Shown: positions 11,222-18,988 of the stretch, piece after piece
Numbering within the stretch: the stretch's first letter is position 1
How the letters are laid out: the number at the start of each line of letters is the position of its first letter
NCBI GenBank assembly: GCA_029268145.1
Contig: JAJUHA010000022.1
Coordinates: forward strand, 1-35,991
Length of the DNA: 35,991 bases
Direction of reading: 5' to 3'
DNA from: Sphingomonadaceae bacterium
GTDB taxonomy: Bacteria; Pseudomonadota; Alphaproteobacteria; Sphingomonadales; Sphingomonadaceae
Program-made: the position numbers and the translations under genes
The notes under the pieces: model-generated
What the model was told of the DNA's origin: nothing
Database searches by the model: none
Seen by the model: the letters and a program-made list of their open reading frames with translations, nothing else

Positions 11222-11836
11222 TCAGGACTGCCGGCCACCCTTGGGGAGCAGCGCGGCGAGGATCGCACCCAGGGCAAAGCCGATGATGACCGACGAGATC
11301 GGGTGCTCCCGCTGCTGCCGCACCGTCCAGTCGGCCGCGGTGCGGGCGGCGTCCTCGGCGGCATCGGCGGCGTAGGCGGCACGGTCGCGGGCCCCGCTTC
11401 CCAGCTGCGCGGCGCGCGAGCGGGCGTGAAAATAGGCCTCTCCCGCCTTCTGGCCGATCTCCTCGGCGCTTTCGCGCACCCGGTCCCAGCCGCGCGGATC
11501 GCGGTCACCTTCCTGCATCGGCGGTTCCTCCATCTCGTAGGCGCGGTAGAGCGGCACCACGCGCTTCCTCTGACCCAGCCCGAGCGCGGCGAGCACGCCG
11601 AGCAGGGCCGCCCCTGCGGCAAGCGCCAGCGCATGGGCCTTCACGAAGTCCCGGCCCTCGGTCGCCAGCTTCGCGGCCTCCGACCGCACCGCGTCGCCCA
11701 CCGCGTGCCGCGCCCGCGCCGTCGCATCCGCCACCAGGTGCCGCGGCTCGAGCCGCGCCGAAAGATCCTGGAGGCCGCGGGCAAGCCCGGCACGGGCCCG
11801 CGCGGCTTCCGCCTCGAGTTCGGTCATCCGCGTCAT
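11222..11836 (-). CDS. DUF3618 domain membrane protein
   Basis: A 204-residue protein with a DUF3618-like N-terminus (ELEAEAARARAGLARGLQDL, residues 6-25), a first membrane helix near residues 68-88 and a polar helical middle. A second hydrophobic helix near the C-terminus (SVIIGFALGAILAALLP) resembles the anchor of DUF883/YqjD proteins. Function is unknown; the helical, Ala-rich middle suggests an envelope or ribosome-associated membrane anchor. Its ATG (11836) overlaps the stop of the DUF1469 gene as ATGA, so translation is coupled. An in-frame ATG at 11827 is an alternative. Confidence 0.8.
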   Translation of the reverse strand: MTRMTELEAEAARARAGLARGLQDLSARLEPRHLVADATARARHAVGDAVRSEAAKLATEGRDFVKAHALALAAGAALLGVLAALGLGQRKRVVPLYRAYEMEEPPMQEGDRDPRGWDRVRESAEEIGQKAGEAYFHARSRAAQLGSGARDRAAYAADAAEDAARTAADWTVRQQREHPISSVIIGFALGAILAALLPKGGRQS

Positions 11837-12312
11837 GCCCGGTCTCCTGCACGCGCCTCCCTGTCCCCGGGATGAAGCCGGTCTGACAGCGCCCGGAGGT
11901 CGGCGGCGATCCGGCCGAGCGTGCGCTCGGGAAGCAGGCTGAGCGTGCCGGCGCCGCGCCGCGCCGCGCCCAGCAGCAGCCCGCCGGTCAGGCCGAGCGC
12001 TGCGGCCGTCAGCAGCAGCGCCCCAAGCCAGCCGATCGCACCGGCCAGCGCCACCAGCCCGCCGAGAAGCAGGAACAGGAGGGCAAGCCCCAGGAGGAAA
12101 AGGCCGAGGAGCGCGCGCGCCGCCACCCCGCCGGCCTCGCGGACATTGGCGCCCGTCTCGAGCCGGGCAAGCGTGGCCTCGGTGCGGATGAGGGTGGAGG
12201 CATCCGCCACCACCCTGCGGGCGGTGGCGGCGATGCTCTCCGGCGCCGCCGGGGCGGCAGCATGCCCGGGCGCGGTGTCGGCGCCCGGCCCGGTCTCAGG
12301 CCTCGCGGCCAT
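11833..12312 (-). CDS. DUF1469/YqjE-type (holin superfamily III) membrane protein
   Basis: A 159-residue protein with a Pro/Ala-rich N-terminus, an amphipathic segment (TLIRTEATLARLETGANV) and two long hydrophobic helices at about residues 65-90 and 93-118. A charged tail follows. This matches the DUF1469 / YqjE family, grouped with phage holins by fold only; no phage genes are near. In enterobacteria yqjE follows yqjD, a DUF883 gene, and the same order is found here. It overlaps DUF883 by 17 bases upstream and DUF3618 by 4 bases downstream. Confidence 0.82.
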   Translation of the reverse strand: MAARPETGPGADTAPGHAAAPAAPESIAATARRVVADASTLIRTEATLARLETGANVREAGGVAARALLGLFLLGLALLFLLLGGLVALAGAIGWLGALLLTAAALGLTGGLLLGAARRGAGTLSLLPERTLGRIAADLRALSDRLHPGDREARAGDRA

Positions 12313-12799
12313 CGTCCCCGCCCGACTTCAGCGCGCGGGCAAGGGCAAAGCCGAGCACGGCAGCAACCCCGATGGCCACCGCCGGCCTGTCGCGGACGAA
12401 CTGGCGGACATCGCTCCCCAGCTCGTCGAGCGACTTGTCCCTGAGCACATCGGACAGCCGGTCCATGCTGTCGGCCGCGCGCCGGGCGAAGGCCGCGGCA
12501 CCCTCCGCCGTCTCGCCCCCGGCCTTGCCGGCCAGGTCGCGGACCGCCTCGGCCACGCCGTGCAGCGCCTCGGCGGCCTTGCCCTTTCCAGCCTCGGCGG
12601 CGTCGCGTGCCGCGTCGCCGGCCCGGCCGGCATAGTGCCCGGCCTCGCCGCGGATCTCCTCGAACCGGCGCGAGGCCTTCTCGGTCACGTCGCGGATGAG
12701 GTCCTCGGCGCGATTGGCCGCCGCCTCGGCGCGGTCGGCCGCCGCCGACGCCGCCGATGCCACCTTGATCTCGATCTCCTCGCGGGTCTTCCCGGTCAT
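12296..12799 (-). CDS. DUF883/YqjD-like membrane-anchored protein
   Basis: A 167-residue, very Ala-rich helical protein with long coiled-coil-like repeats rich in A, E, R and D (residues 10-130). A C-terminal anchor (RDRPAVAIGVAAVLGFALARAL) carries the glycine-zipper-like pattern of the DUF883 (ElaB/YqjD) family. Known family members tether ribosomes to the inner membrane in stationary phase; whether this one does is inference. ATG 12799 has GGAGA upstream; the open frame continues further but without family similarity. It heads the leftward run that continues to the SulP gene. Confidence 0.8.
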   Translation of the reverse strand: MTGKTREEIEIKVASAASAAADRAEAAANRAEDLIRDVTEKASRRFEEIRGEAGHYAGRAGDAARDAAEAGKGKAAEALHGVAEAVRDLAGKAGGETAEGAAAFARRAADSMDRLSDVLRDKSLDELGSDVRQFVRDRPAVAIGVAAVLGFALARALKSGGDDGREA

Positions 12800-12837
12800 C
12801 GCCTGTCTCCTCGGGCTGGTGGAACCCCTCTCGGCCA

Positions 12838-12865
12838 AGCTAGGGTCCGTCCAGTCCGGTTCCAA
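12838..12865 (-). promoter_or_regulatory. Predicted promoter of the DUF883-DUF1469-DUF3618-mlaC-like operon
   Basis: On the minus strand TTGGAA (12865-12860), 16-bp spacer, CTAGCT (12843-12838). Start of transcription near 12831, leader about 32 bases with a GGAGA site before the DUF883 ATG. No comparable promoter was seen before any later gene of the run. Confidence 0.55.
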
Positions 12866-12877
12866 CCCCCGCCAGCC

Positions 12878-14056
12878 CTAGAGCACCTCGAAAAGCCCGG
12901 CCGCGCCCATCCCGCCACCGACGCACATGGTGACGAGCACGTGGCGCACGCCGCGCCGCCGGCCCTCGAGGAGGGCATGGCCGACAAGCCGCGCGCCCGA
13001 CATGCCGAAGGGGTGGCCGATCGAGATGGCCCCGCCGTTCACGTTGAGCCTTTCCAGCGGGATCTCGAGCACGTCGGCGCAGTGGAGCACCTGCACCGCG
13101 AAGGCCTCGTTCAGTTCGACGAGCCCGATGTCGTCCATGGTGAGGCCGTGCTGCCGGAGCAGCTTGGGCACGGCGTGGATGGGGCCGATCCCCATCTCGT
13201 CGGGTGCGAGCCCGGCCACCGCCATCCCGACATAGCGGCCAAGCGGTTCGAGGTTGCGACGGGCCGCCTCGCCCGCTTCCATGAGGACGCAGGCCGAAGC
13301 TCCGTCGGAAAGCTGGCTGGCATTGCCCGCCGTGATGCACTTGCCGGGGCCCCGCACCGGCTGCAGGCCCCGGAGCGCCTCGAGCGTCGTCTCCGGCCGG
13401 TTGCCCTCGTCCTTCGTCAGCGTCACGACCTGTTCGGTGACCTCCTTCGTCTCCTTGTTGACCATCCGCATCGTCGCCGTGACGGCCACGATCTCGGCGT
13501 CGAACAGGCCCGCCTGCTGGGCCGCGGCCGTGCGCTGCTGCGAGAGCAGGGCATATTCGTCCTGCCGGTCGCGGCTGATGCCGTAGCGTGCCGCCACCAC
13601 CTCGGCCGTGTCGATCATCGGCATGTAGATGTCGGGCACCATGGCGACGAGCTCGGGGTCGCCCTCCACCCGGAAGCGGTCGTTCTGGACCGTCGAGATC
13701 GAATCGACCCCCGCCCCGATCACGATCTGCATGCCATCGACGAGGATCTGCTTGGCGGCCGTTGCGATCGCCATCAGGCCCGACGAGCATTGCCGATCGA
13801 TCGTCTGGCCCGGCACCGAGACGGGAAGCCCGGCCCTGAGCAGCGCCAGGCGGCCGATGTTGGGCGCGCCCGAGCCCTGCGTCAGCACGCAGCCCATCAC
13901 CACATCGTCGATCTCCGGCCCCTCGAGCCCGGCGCGCGCCACCGCCGCCTTGACCGCATGGCTTGCAAGCGTCGGCGTCAGCGTCGCGTTGAACGCGCCC
14001 CGATGGGCCTTGCCGATCGGCGTCCGCGCCGTCGAGACGATCACTGCGTCACGCAT
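12878..14056 (-). CDS. Acetyl-CoA C-acyltransferase (thiolase)
   Basis: A 392-residue thiolase, which cleaves 3-ketoacyl-CoA or condenses two acetyl-CoA. The acyl-accepting Cys90 lies in DRQCSSG. The other catalytic residues are His348 in [14 protein letters not shown] and Cys378 in [10 protein letters not shown], and NEAFA is present. All are intact and length is standard. Sequence alone does not separate biosynthetic PhaA/AtoB from degradative FadA types, although the active-site QCSSG context fits either. RBS GGGAGG precedes the ATG. A MaoC hydratase lies upstream in the same direction across a 98-base gap with tandem repeats; together they suggest beta-oxidation or hydroxyacyl-CoA metabolism. 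Confidence 0.95.
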   Translation of the reverse strand: MRDAVIVSTARTPIGKAHRGAFNATLTPTLASHAVKAAVARAGLEGPEIDDVVMGCVLTQGSGAPNIGRLALLRAGLPVSVPGQTIDRQCSSGLMAIATAAKQILVDGMQIVIGAGVDSISTVQNDRFRVEGDPELVAMVPDIYMPMIDTAEVVAARYGISRDRQDEYALLSQQRTAAAQQAGLFDAEIVAVTATMRMVNKETKEVTEQVVTLTKDEGNRPETTLEALRGLQPVRGPGKCITAGNASQLSDGASACVLMEAGEAARRNLEPLGRYVGMAVAGLAPDEMGIGPIHAVPKLLRQHGLTMDDIGLVELNEAFAVQVLHCADVLEIPLERLNVNGGAISIGHPFGMSGARLVGHALLEGRRRGVRHVLVTMCVGGGMGAAGLFEVL

Positions 14057-14064
14057 CCTGTCCT

Positions 14065-14130
14065 CCCTGCCCGTCCCCTGTCCGTCCCCTGCCCGTCCCC
14101 TGTCCGTCCCCTGTCCGTCCCCTGTCCGTC
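14065..14130. repeat. Six tandem copies of an 11-bp unit
   Basis: CCCTGYCCGTC is repeated six times without interruption; only the Y position varies (C,T,C,T,T,T). It fills most of the gap between the MaoC stop and the thiolase start. Read in the transcript direction the unit is GACGGRCAGGG, so the message has a purine-rich array ending just before the thiolase ribosome site. Confidence 0.95.
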
Positions 14131-14154
14131 CTCAGCCCGCGTCGCGCCCGCGTC

Positions 14155-14613
14155 TCAGAGATAGACGAGGCTGATCCACTCGGCGTTGAGGGCGGGCTTC
14201 TCCTCGCCCTCGATCTCGACCGTCACCTCATAGGTGGACTGCACCGCGCCGCCGGTGCGCTCGGTCACGTCGGCGAGGCGGAAATGGCCGCGGATGCGCT
14301 TGCCGGACTTGACCGGCGCGAGGAACCGCACCCGGTTGAGCCCGTAGTTCACGCCCATCTTCACCCCCTGGATCGCCGGCATGCACTGGTAGCCCATCAG
14401 CGACATGAGCGAGAGGGTGAGGAAGCCGTGGGCGATCGTCGTGCCGAACGGGGTCTGCTTCGCAAGCTCGGGGTTCACATGGATGAACTGGTGGTCCCCG
14501 GTCGTCTCGGCGAACCGGTCGATCCGCTTCTGGTCGACCAGGATCCAGTCCGAGGTGCCGACCGTCTCGCCCACCTTCGCCTTGAACTCGTCGAGCGTCA
14601 GCGCACGTCCCAT
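14155..14613 (-). CDS. MaoC family (R)-specific enoyl-CoA hydratase-like protein
   Basis: A 152-residue hot-dog protein of the MaoC family, expected to hydrate enoyl-CoA to (R)-3-hydroxyacyl-CoA. The hydratase 2 motif is intact: the active-site Asp40 and His45 lie in TTGDHQFIHVNPELAKQ, and GTTIAHGFLTLSL follows. It lies just upstream of thiolase in the same direction and is probably transcribed with it, supporting a place in fatty-acid or polyhydroxyalkanoate-linked metabolism. Start ATG 14613 has AGGGG about 7 bases upstream and a good promoter before it. Substrate length cannot be told. Confidence 0.92.
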   Translation of the reverse strand: MGRALTLDEFKAKVGETVGTSDWILVDQKRIDRFAETTGDHQFIHVNPELAKQTPFGTTIAHGFLTLSLMSLMGYQCMPAIQGVKMGVNYGLNRVRFLAPVKSGKRIRGHFRLADVTERTGGAVQSTYEVTVEIEGEEKPALNAEWISLVYL

Positions 14614-14642
14614 TCCCGTCCCCTCGGTTCCTGTCGGCGCTG

Positions 14643-14670
14643 CCCTAGGCGTCGCCGCCCGGCCACGCAA
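14643..14670 (-). promoter_or_regulatory. Predicted promoter of the MaoC-thiolase pair
   Basis: Minus strand TTGCGT (14670-14665), 16-bp spacer, CTAGGG (14648-14643). Predicted start near 14636, leader about 23 bases. No second promoter is visible between MaoC and thiolase. Confidence 0.5.
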
Positions 14671-14696
14671 GCGCGGCTCCCGCCCGCGCCCGTGGC

Positions 14697-15878
14697 TCAG
14701 GCGCTGCGCGCGCCGCGGTGGCGGTGCGCGCTCTCGACCTCGCGGGGGTCGATCACCCTGCCGTCCGGGCCGGCGATCATGCCCACCTGCACCGGATAGG
14801 CGAAGGGGATGTCGTGGGCGGCGAGCGCGCGCACGAGGCCGAGGATGACCGCCTGCCGCGCCTCCAGCATGGCCTCGAGCCCGGGATCCTCGACCAGGAA
14901 GACCAGCTCGACATCGATCGCAGAGGCGCCGAAGCCGACGAGGTGGCAGCGCTCGAAGCTCGACCTGGGCGCGGCCTCGACCACCGCGCGGGCGAGGCCG
15001 GGCAGGGCCTCGAGCTGCTCCGGGGATGTCTCGTAGGGCACGCCGAAGCGCAGCACCACGCGCCGCCGCTCGAAGGTGGCGAGGTTGGCGACCGTCGCCG
15101 AAAGCAGCTTGGCGTTCGCCATGATGACCATCTCGCCGGAGAGCGCGCGGATCCGCGTCGACTTGATCCCGATCTCCTCGACGACGCCCACCGCGCCCGG
15201 CTCGTAGGCGATCGCATCGCCGCGCTTGAACGGCTTGTCGAACAGGATCGAGAAGGCGGCGAACAGGTCGGCGAGCACGCCCTGGGCGGCAAGACCGATG
15301 GCGATGCCGCCGATGCCGAGGCCGGCGATGAGCCCGGTGATGTTGACGCCCAGGTTGGCGAGAAGCGTCAGGAAGGCGATGATCCACACCGCGGCGGTCA
15401 GCAGGCCGCGCATCAGGGCGAGCGCCGTGTCATCCTCCGCCCGCTCCGAGCGCGCCCGCAGCACGCCCATCAGCAGGCTCTGCACCCACAGCGCCACCTG
15501 CACGACCGCCGCGATCGTGAACAGGAAGACGATGAACCCGACGAGCACCTGCGGCGGCTGCCCGGCGCCGGCCACCAGCCGGAACGCGGCGAGCAGGAGG
15601 AACCAGATGCCGGTCCGCCCGATGGCATGGGCGAACTGGTCGCGCCACAGGGGGCTCGGCACGGCCCGGCGCACCAGCGCCTGGGCGATACGCTGCAGCA
15701 GCAGGAGGAGCACGAAGACCCCCGCAGCGATCGCCAGCAGGGTGAGCGCCTCGGCGGTATCGTTGACGAGCCAGCCCGCCACCGACCTGAGCGCCGGGGT
15801 CAGCTGCTCGTCGAGCAGGCCCGCTTCCGTCGGCAGGGGGGCGGCGTCGAGGAGCGGAACGGGGAAGCGCGCGGGCAT
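14697..15878 (-). CDS. MscS family mechanosensitive ion channel
   Basis: A 393-residue inner-membrane channel of the MscS family, which opens under membrane tension to release solutes after osmotic downshock. Four or five hydrophobic helices occupy residues 43-175. The pore helix spans about 183-213 with the glycine/alanine-rich pattern GLGIGGIAIGLAAQ. It leads into FDKPFKRGD and the beta domain (VGVVEEIGIKSTRIR). The cytoplasmic domain reaches the C-terminus. ATG 15878 has AAAGGG upstream; an upstream extension of the open frame shows no family similarity. It faces the SDR gene across 110 bases. Confidence 0.93.
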   Translation of the reverse strand: MPARFPVPLLDAAPLPTEAGLLDEQLTPALRSVAGWLVNDTAEALTLLAIAAGVFVLLLLLQRIAQALVRRAVPSPLWRDQFAHAIGRTGIWFLLLAAFRLVAGAGQPPQVLVGFIVFLFTIAAVVQVALWVQSLLMGVLRARSERAEDDTALALMRGLLTAAVWIIAFLTLLANLGVNITGLIAGLGIGGIAIGLAAQGVLADLFAAFSILFDKPFKRGDAIAYEPGAVGVVEEIGIKSTRIRALSGEMVIMANAKLLSATVANLATFERRRVVLRFGVPYETSPEQLEALPGLARAVVEAAPRSSFERCHLVGFGASAIDVELVFLVEDPGLEAMLEARQAVILGLVRALAAHDIPFAYPVQVGMIAGPDGRVIDPREVESAHRHRGARSA

Positions 15879-15950
15879 GGCCGGCCCTTTAGGTGCCCTG
15901 CTGCGGCAACGAAACCCCGCGCCCGGCGCGCGCCGGGCGGTCCGCCCCGG

Positions 15951-15977
15951 TTGCATTCGCCGGCCGGCGCTCTATCG
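15951..15977 (+). promoter_or_regulatory. Predicted promoter of the SDR-folB operon
   Basis: TTGCAT (15951-15956), 15-bp spacer, CTATCG (15972-15977), or TATCGC with 16. The start of transcription would fall at about 15984-15986, only a few bases before the ATG at 15989, which has no ribosome site. A nearly leaderless mRNA is predicted. Confidence 0.45.
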
Positions 15978-15988
15978 CGCCCCTCGCC

Positions 15989-16789
15989 ATGCCGATCCCA
16001 GCCGAATTCCAGAGCCCGGGCGCCGCGCCGCCGGTCGCCCTCGTCACCGGCGGGGGGAAGCGCATCGGGGCGGCCCTGGCGGCCACGCTTGCCGAGGACG
16101 GCTTCCGGGTCGCGATCCACTGCCACCGCTCCCGCGCCGAGGCCGAGGCGCTGGCCGATCGCCTGGCGGCGGCTGGCGCGCCCGAGCCCCTCGTCGTCGC
16201 CGGCGACCTCGCCGCCCCCGACATCGGCGACGCCCTCCTCGACCAGCTGCCCGCGCCGCCCGCCGTGCTCGTCAACAATGCCTCCCGGTTCGTCGAGGAC
16301 CAGCTGGCCACCCTTGACCTCGCCGAGTGGGACACGCACCTCGCCGTCAATGCGCGCGCGCCCGTGCTGCTTGCCCGCGCGCTTGCCGCCCGCCTGCCCG
16401 AGGGCCGGCGCGGCCTTGTCGTCAACCTCTCGGACGCCAAGCTCAAGAGCCTCAACCCCGACTTCTTCAGCTACACCGTCTCCAAGCTGGCGCTTGCCGG
16501 CGCGACCGAGCTCCTGGCGCGCGCGCTTGCCCCGCGCATCCGGGTCAACGCCATCGCGCCGGCCGTCACCCTCGTCTCCGGCCCGCAGAGCCGGGAGAAT
16601 TTCGCCGCCGCCCATGTCCTCAATCCGCTGGGAACCGGAGTCGAGGTGGTCCACCTCGCCGCCGCCCTGCGCTATCTCGTGGCGACGCCGAGCGTGACCG
16701 GAGAGACGCTCACCCTCGATTCCGGCCAGCGCTTCCTCGGCCTTCCCCGCGATGTCGCCTACATGGTCGCGGCGGGAGGGAAGGCCTGA
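15989..16789 (+). CDS. Pteridine-reductase-like short-chain dehydrogenase (FolM-like)
   Basis: A 266-residue SDR. The nucleotide-binding loop is TGGGKRIG (residues 20-27), i.e. TGxxxRxG rather than the usual TGxxxGxG; that arginine form is the signature of pteridine reductases and FolM. The structural NNAS (96-99) and the catalytic Tyr162-x3-Lys166 (SYTVSK) are present. By family it should reduce dihydropterins or dihydrofolate with NADPH. Its stop overlaps the folB start (TGATG), so the operon context independently supports a pterin substrate. ATG 15989 is chosen because it fits the family start and the promoter. Confidence 0.88.
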   Translation: MPIPAEFQSPGAAPPVALVTGGGKRIGAALAATLAEDGFRVAIHCHRSRAEAEALADRLAAAGAPEPLVVAGDLAAPDIGDALLDQLPAPPAVLVNNASRFVEDQLATLDLAEWDTHLAVNARAPVLLARALAARLPEGRRGLVVNLSDAKLKSLNPDFFSYTVSKLALAGATELLARALAPRIRVNAIAPAVTLVSGPQSRENFAAAHVLNPLGTGVEVVHLAAALRYLVATPSVTGETLTLDSGQRFLGLPRDVAYMVAAGGKA

Positions 16790-17157
16790 TGGTGCCGCTC
16801 GCCTCGCACCGCATCCTTCTTGAGGACCTGGCGCTCGAGGTGGACATCGGCTTCCACGACTTCGAGGTCGGCGTGCCGCAGCGCCTGCTCGTCACCGTCG
16901 ATGTCACGCTCCTGCCGCAGGCCTTTCCGGCCGAGGACAGCCAGGCCGCGGCGTGGGACTATGACATCATCCGCAACGGCATCCACGCCATCGTCGCCGG
17001 GCGCCGCTTCAACCTGCAGGAAACGCTCGCCCGCGAGATCTTCGCCTTCATCGCCGCCTTGCCCGGAGTGGCCGAGCTCACGGTCACCACCCGCAAGCCC
17101 GACATCTACCCCGATGCCGGCGCGGTCGGCGTGGTGCTGTCCAGCCGCGCCGCCTGA
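16789..17157 (+). CDS. folB: Dihydroneopterin aldolase family protein
   Basis: A 122-residue FolB-type protein, which converts dihydroneopterin to hydroxymethyl-dihydropterin in folate synthesis (or acts as epimerase). Visible are the start LEDLALEVDIGFHDFE with the conserved G-F/I-H region, the WDYDIIRNGIH stretch, NLQETLAREIF and the C-terminal TTRKPDIYPDAGAVGV with the conserved lysine. Length is normal. It is coupled by a one-base overlap to the pteridine-reductase-like gene. folP of the same pathway lies about 17.6 kb away at 34745. Its 3' end is 9 bases from a converging gene. Confidence 0.9.
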   Translation: MVPLASHRILLEDLALEVDIGFHDFEVGVPQRLLVTVDVTLLPQAFPAEDSQAAAWDYDIIRNGIHAIVAGRRFNLQETLAREIFAFIAALPGVAELTVTTRKPDIYPDAGAVGVVLSSRAA

Positions 17158-17166
17158 GCCCCGCCT

Positions 17167-17973
17167 TCAGCCGGAGGGCGCGCTGCGCCCGCAGGCTCCG
17201 ATCATCGTCCGGGCCGCCTCCCAGTCGCGCACCAGCCCATCCTCGCGGGCGAGGTCGCCGGGAAGCCGCGCGGGCAGGTCGCAGGCGAGCGTCCGCCAGA
17301 GCAGCGTCTCGGGGGCGACCGGGGCGGCCGATTCGTCGATGAGGTCCCCCGTTGCCACCTTGACCAGCGGCTTCGCGCCGGGCCGGCGAAGGACCACCAG
17401 CGTGTAGGGCCCGCCGCTGGCGGCGGCGAGGAAGAACTGGCTTTCGGATTCGCCGTCCACCGTTCCGGGCACGTGGAAGCCGGAGCGCACCCCCGTCACC
17501 CGGGGAATGCCACCGGGCGCGCGCGCTTCGGCGAGAATCGCGCGGATCCGCGCCTCCAGGGCCGCATCATGGCGCAGCTGGGCACCGGCCGCGACCAGCC
17601 GATAGGGCCTGACCTCCGGCCGGCCGCCCTGCGCCGGCACCAGGAAGGCGATGAGCTCCTGTCCCCGCTTCGGGGCCTCGCCAGCCGGGCCCTGCCACAG
17701 CCACTCCGCGCCCGCGGGGGCCAGGCTCTCGCCCTTGACGAGGCTGACGAGGCGCGCCTCGACGAGGTGCCGCGCCGCGCCCTGGGGCACGTCGGGGGCC
17801 AGCCGGCGCGGCAGCCGCTGCGCCCGGGTGACGGTGGCGTGGAGGATGACCGGGCTGGCCAGCACCAGATCGGCGAGATCGGTGTAGGACGGCCCGGCCG
17901 GCGGGGCCTGCGCGCCCTGTGCAGGCACGGGATCGCCGAGCGCGAGGAGCAGGAGGAGCAGCCGCCAGCGCAT
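17167..17973 (-). CDS. Exported protein of unknown function
   Basis: A 268-residue protein that I do not recognise. It starts MRWRLLLLLLALGDPVPAQG, a clear signal peptide cut near residue 20-22, so it is likely periplasmic. The mature part has SYTDLADLVLASPVILHATV, VEARLVSLVKGE, GQELIAFLVPAQGG and a C-terminal helical region (VRDWEAARTMIGACG), with two cysteines near the end and no membrane helix. Repeated beta-like stretches suggest a compact beta-rich fold. The ATG at 17973 starts the signal peptide exactly. A promoter predicted directly upstream would make the mRNA leaderless. It diverges from tonB across 280 bases. Confidence 0.8.
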   Translation of the reverse strand: MRWRLLLLLLALGDPVPAQGAQAPPAGPSYTDLADLVLASPVILHATVTRAQRLPRRLAPDVPQGAARHLVEARLVSLVKGESLAPAGAEWLWQGPAGEAPKRGQELIAFLVPAQGGRPEVRPYRLVAAGAQLRHDAALEARIRAILAEARAPGGIPRVTGVRSGFHVPGTVDGESESQFFLAAASGGPYTLVVLRRPGAKPLVKVATGDLIDESAAPVAPETLLWRTLACDLPARLPGDLAREDGLVRDWEAARTMIGACGRSAPSG

Positions 17974-17981
17974 TGGCACGG

Positions 17982-18010
17982 AGCTAGCCCAGGGCCGCTG
18001 CCGCTGCCAA
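17982..18010 (-). promoter_or_regulatory. Predicted promoter of the exported protein gene, leaderless
   Basis: Minus strand TTGGCA (18010-18005), 17-bp spacer, CTAGCT (17987-17982). Transcription should begin about 7 bases on, near 17975, and the ATG is at 17973; there is no room for a ribosome site. Confidence 0.5.
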
Positions 18011-18087
18011 GGGGCGGCGGTGCGTGGCCTGCTGCGCCGCGGCGGTTGCATCCATCGTCACAGAACAGCTAGGGGATCTTGACTGAT

Positions 18088-18106
18088 TCGGGCCGGGGTG
18101 GCCCGA
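18088..18106. promoter_or_regulatory. 7-bp inverted repeat upstream of tonB, possible operator
   Basis: TCGGGCC (18088-18094) and GGCCCGA (18100-18106) with a 5-base loop, right after a TTGACT (18079-18084). I find no convincing -10 for that -35, so the tonB promoter stays unplaced. The rest of the 18011-18253 gap holds nothing I can name. Confidence 0.25.
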
Positions 18107-18253
18107 TTGGGATGGTCCGGGCCTTCGCTGTGGGGTCAGCGGTGGGCGCGGGGGTCGAGGGTCGCCTGTGGGTCTGCCGCTGCGGCCATCTTGGGATGTG
18201 TTGGTTCGGTGCCGGCAGGTGCCTTGCCGAATGGAGGGGAGTGGCGAAGGTCT

Positions 18254-18919
18254 ATGTCCTTCTTGGCGCCCGAGAACGAGGGGAAGAATCGCGTCCGCTC
18301 GTGGATCATCGTCGGCCTCCTGCACATCTTCTTCGGTTATGTCCTCGTCTCGGGTCTTGCCGTGCAGGTGGTGAAGTCGATCACCGGGCCGCTCGAGACC
18401 GTCAACATCGAGGACCAGGCGCCGCCGCCCGACGAGCCGCCGCCGCCGCCGCCGAAGCTCGAGGACATTCCGCCCTATGTGCCGCCGCCCGACGTCGTCA
18501 TCGAGACCTCGGCGCCGCCGCCGCCCACCATCACCACCCAGACGCAGGTGGCCGCGCCCGAGCCGGTGCGGGTCGCACCTCCTGCCCCGCCTGCTCCGCC
18601 GCCACCCGCGCCGCCGAAGGTGGAGCGGACCAACCCCACGCCGCGCGGCGGGACGGTGACGGTCGGCACCGACGACTATCCCGCCGCGTCGCTCCGCGCC
18701 TGCGAACAGGGGGCGGTTGCGGTCCGCGTGACCGTCGGCACCGACGGCCGGGTCAAGGCGTGCGACGTCGCCCAGTCGAGCGGCCACTCGCGGCTTGACG
18801 AGCGGACCTGCGAGGTGGCGCAGCGCCGCTGGCGCTACAATCCGGGCAAGGAGAACGGCCAGCCGGTCGAGATGACCATGGTCCAGCGCGTGCGCTGGGT
18901 GGTGGAGCGCGGATGCTGA
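18254..18919 (+). CDS. tonB: Energy transducer TonB
   Basis: TonB carries proton-motive energy from ExbB-ExbD to outer-membrane receptors for iron chelates and other ligands. The 221 residues show one membrane anchor (about 17-40), a proline-rich periplasm-spanning linker (57-122) and a C-terminal TonB domain (about 135-221). The domain has YPAASLRACEQGAVAVRVTV and RRWRYNPGKENGQPV. The ATG at 18254 is taken because the linker and anchor then have normal spacing, with GAAGG just upstream; the frame is open further up. exbB and two exbD genes follow in the same direction. Confidence 0.94.
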   Translation: MSFLAPENEGKNRVRSWIIVGLLHIFFGYVLVSGLAVQVVKSITGPLETVNIEDQAPPPDEPPPPPPKLEDIPPYVPPPDVVIETSAPPPPTITTQTQVAAPEPVRVAPPAPPAPPPPAPPKVERTNPTPRGGTVTVGTDDYPAASLRACEQGAVAVRVTVGTDGRVKACDVAQSSGHSRLDERTCEVAQRRWRYNPGKENGQPVEMTMVQRVRWVVERGC

Positions 18920-18988
18920 GGATCGGCCGGGCAGGGCAGGGGGCCAGGCCCGGCGTGGGTTGCAACCTTCAAGCGTGAGGACAGAGGC

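Noticed and set aside
11833-12312. Holin-like protein as a sign of a prophage.
   Set aside because: DUF1469/YqjE proteins are grouped with holins only by topology; neighbours are bacterial envelope genes and no phage gene is present.
15879-15950. Promoter for the MscS gene using TTGCCG and CTAAAG on the minus strand.
   Set aside because: The spacing between the two hexamers is only 11-12 bp, too short; the alternative TTTCGT with 16 bp is a poor -35.
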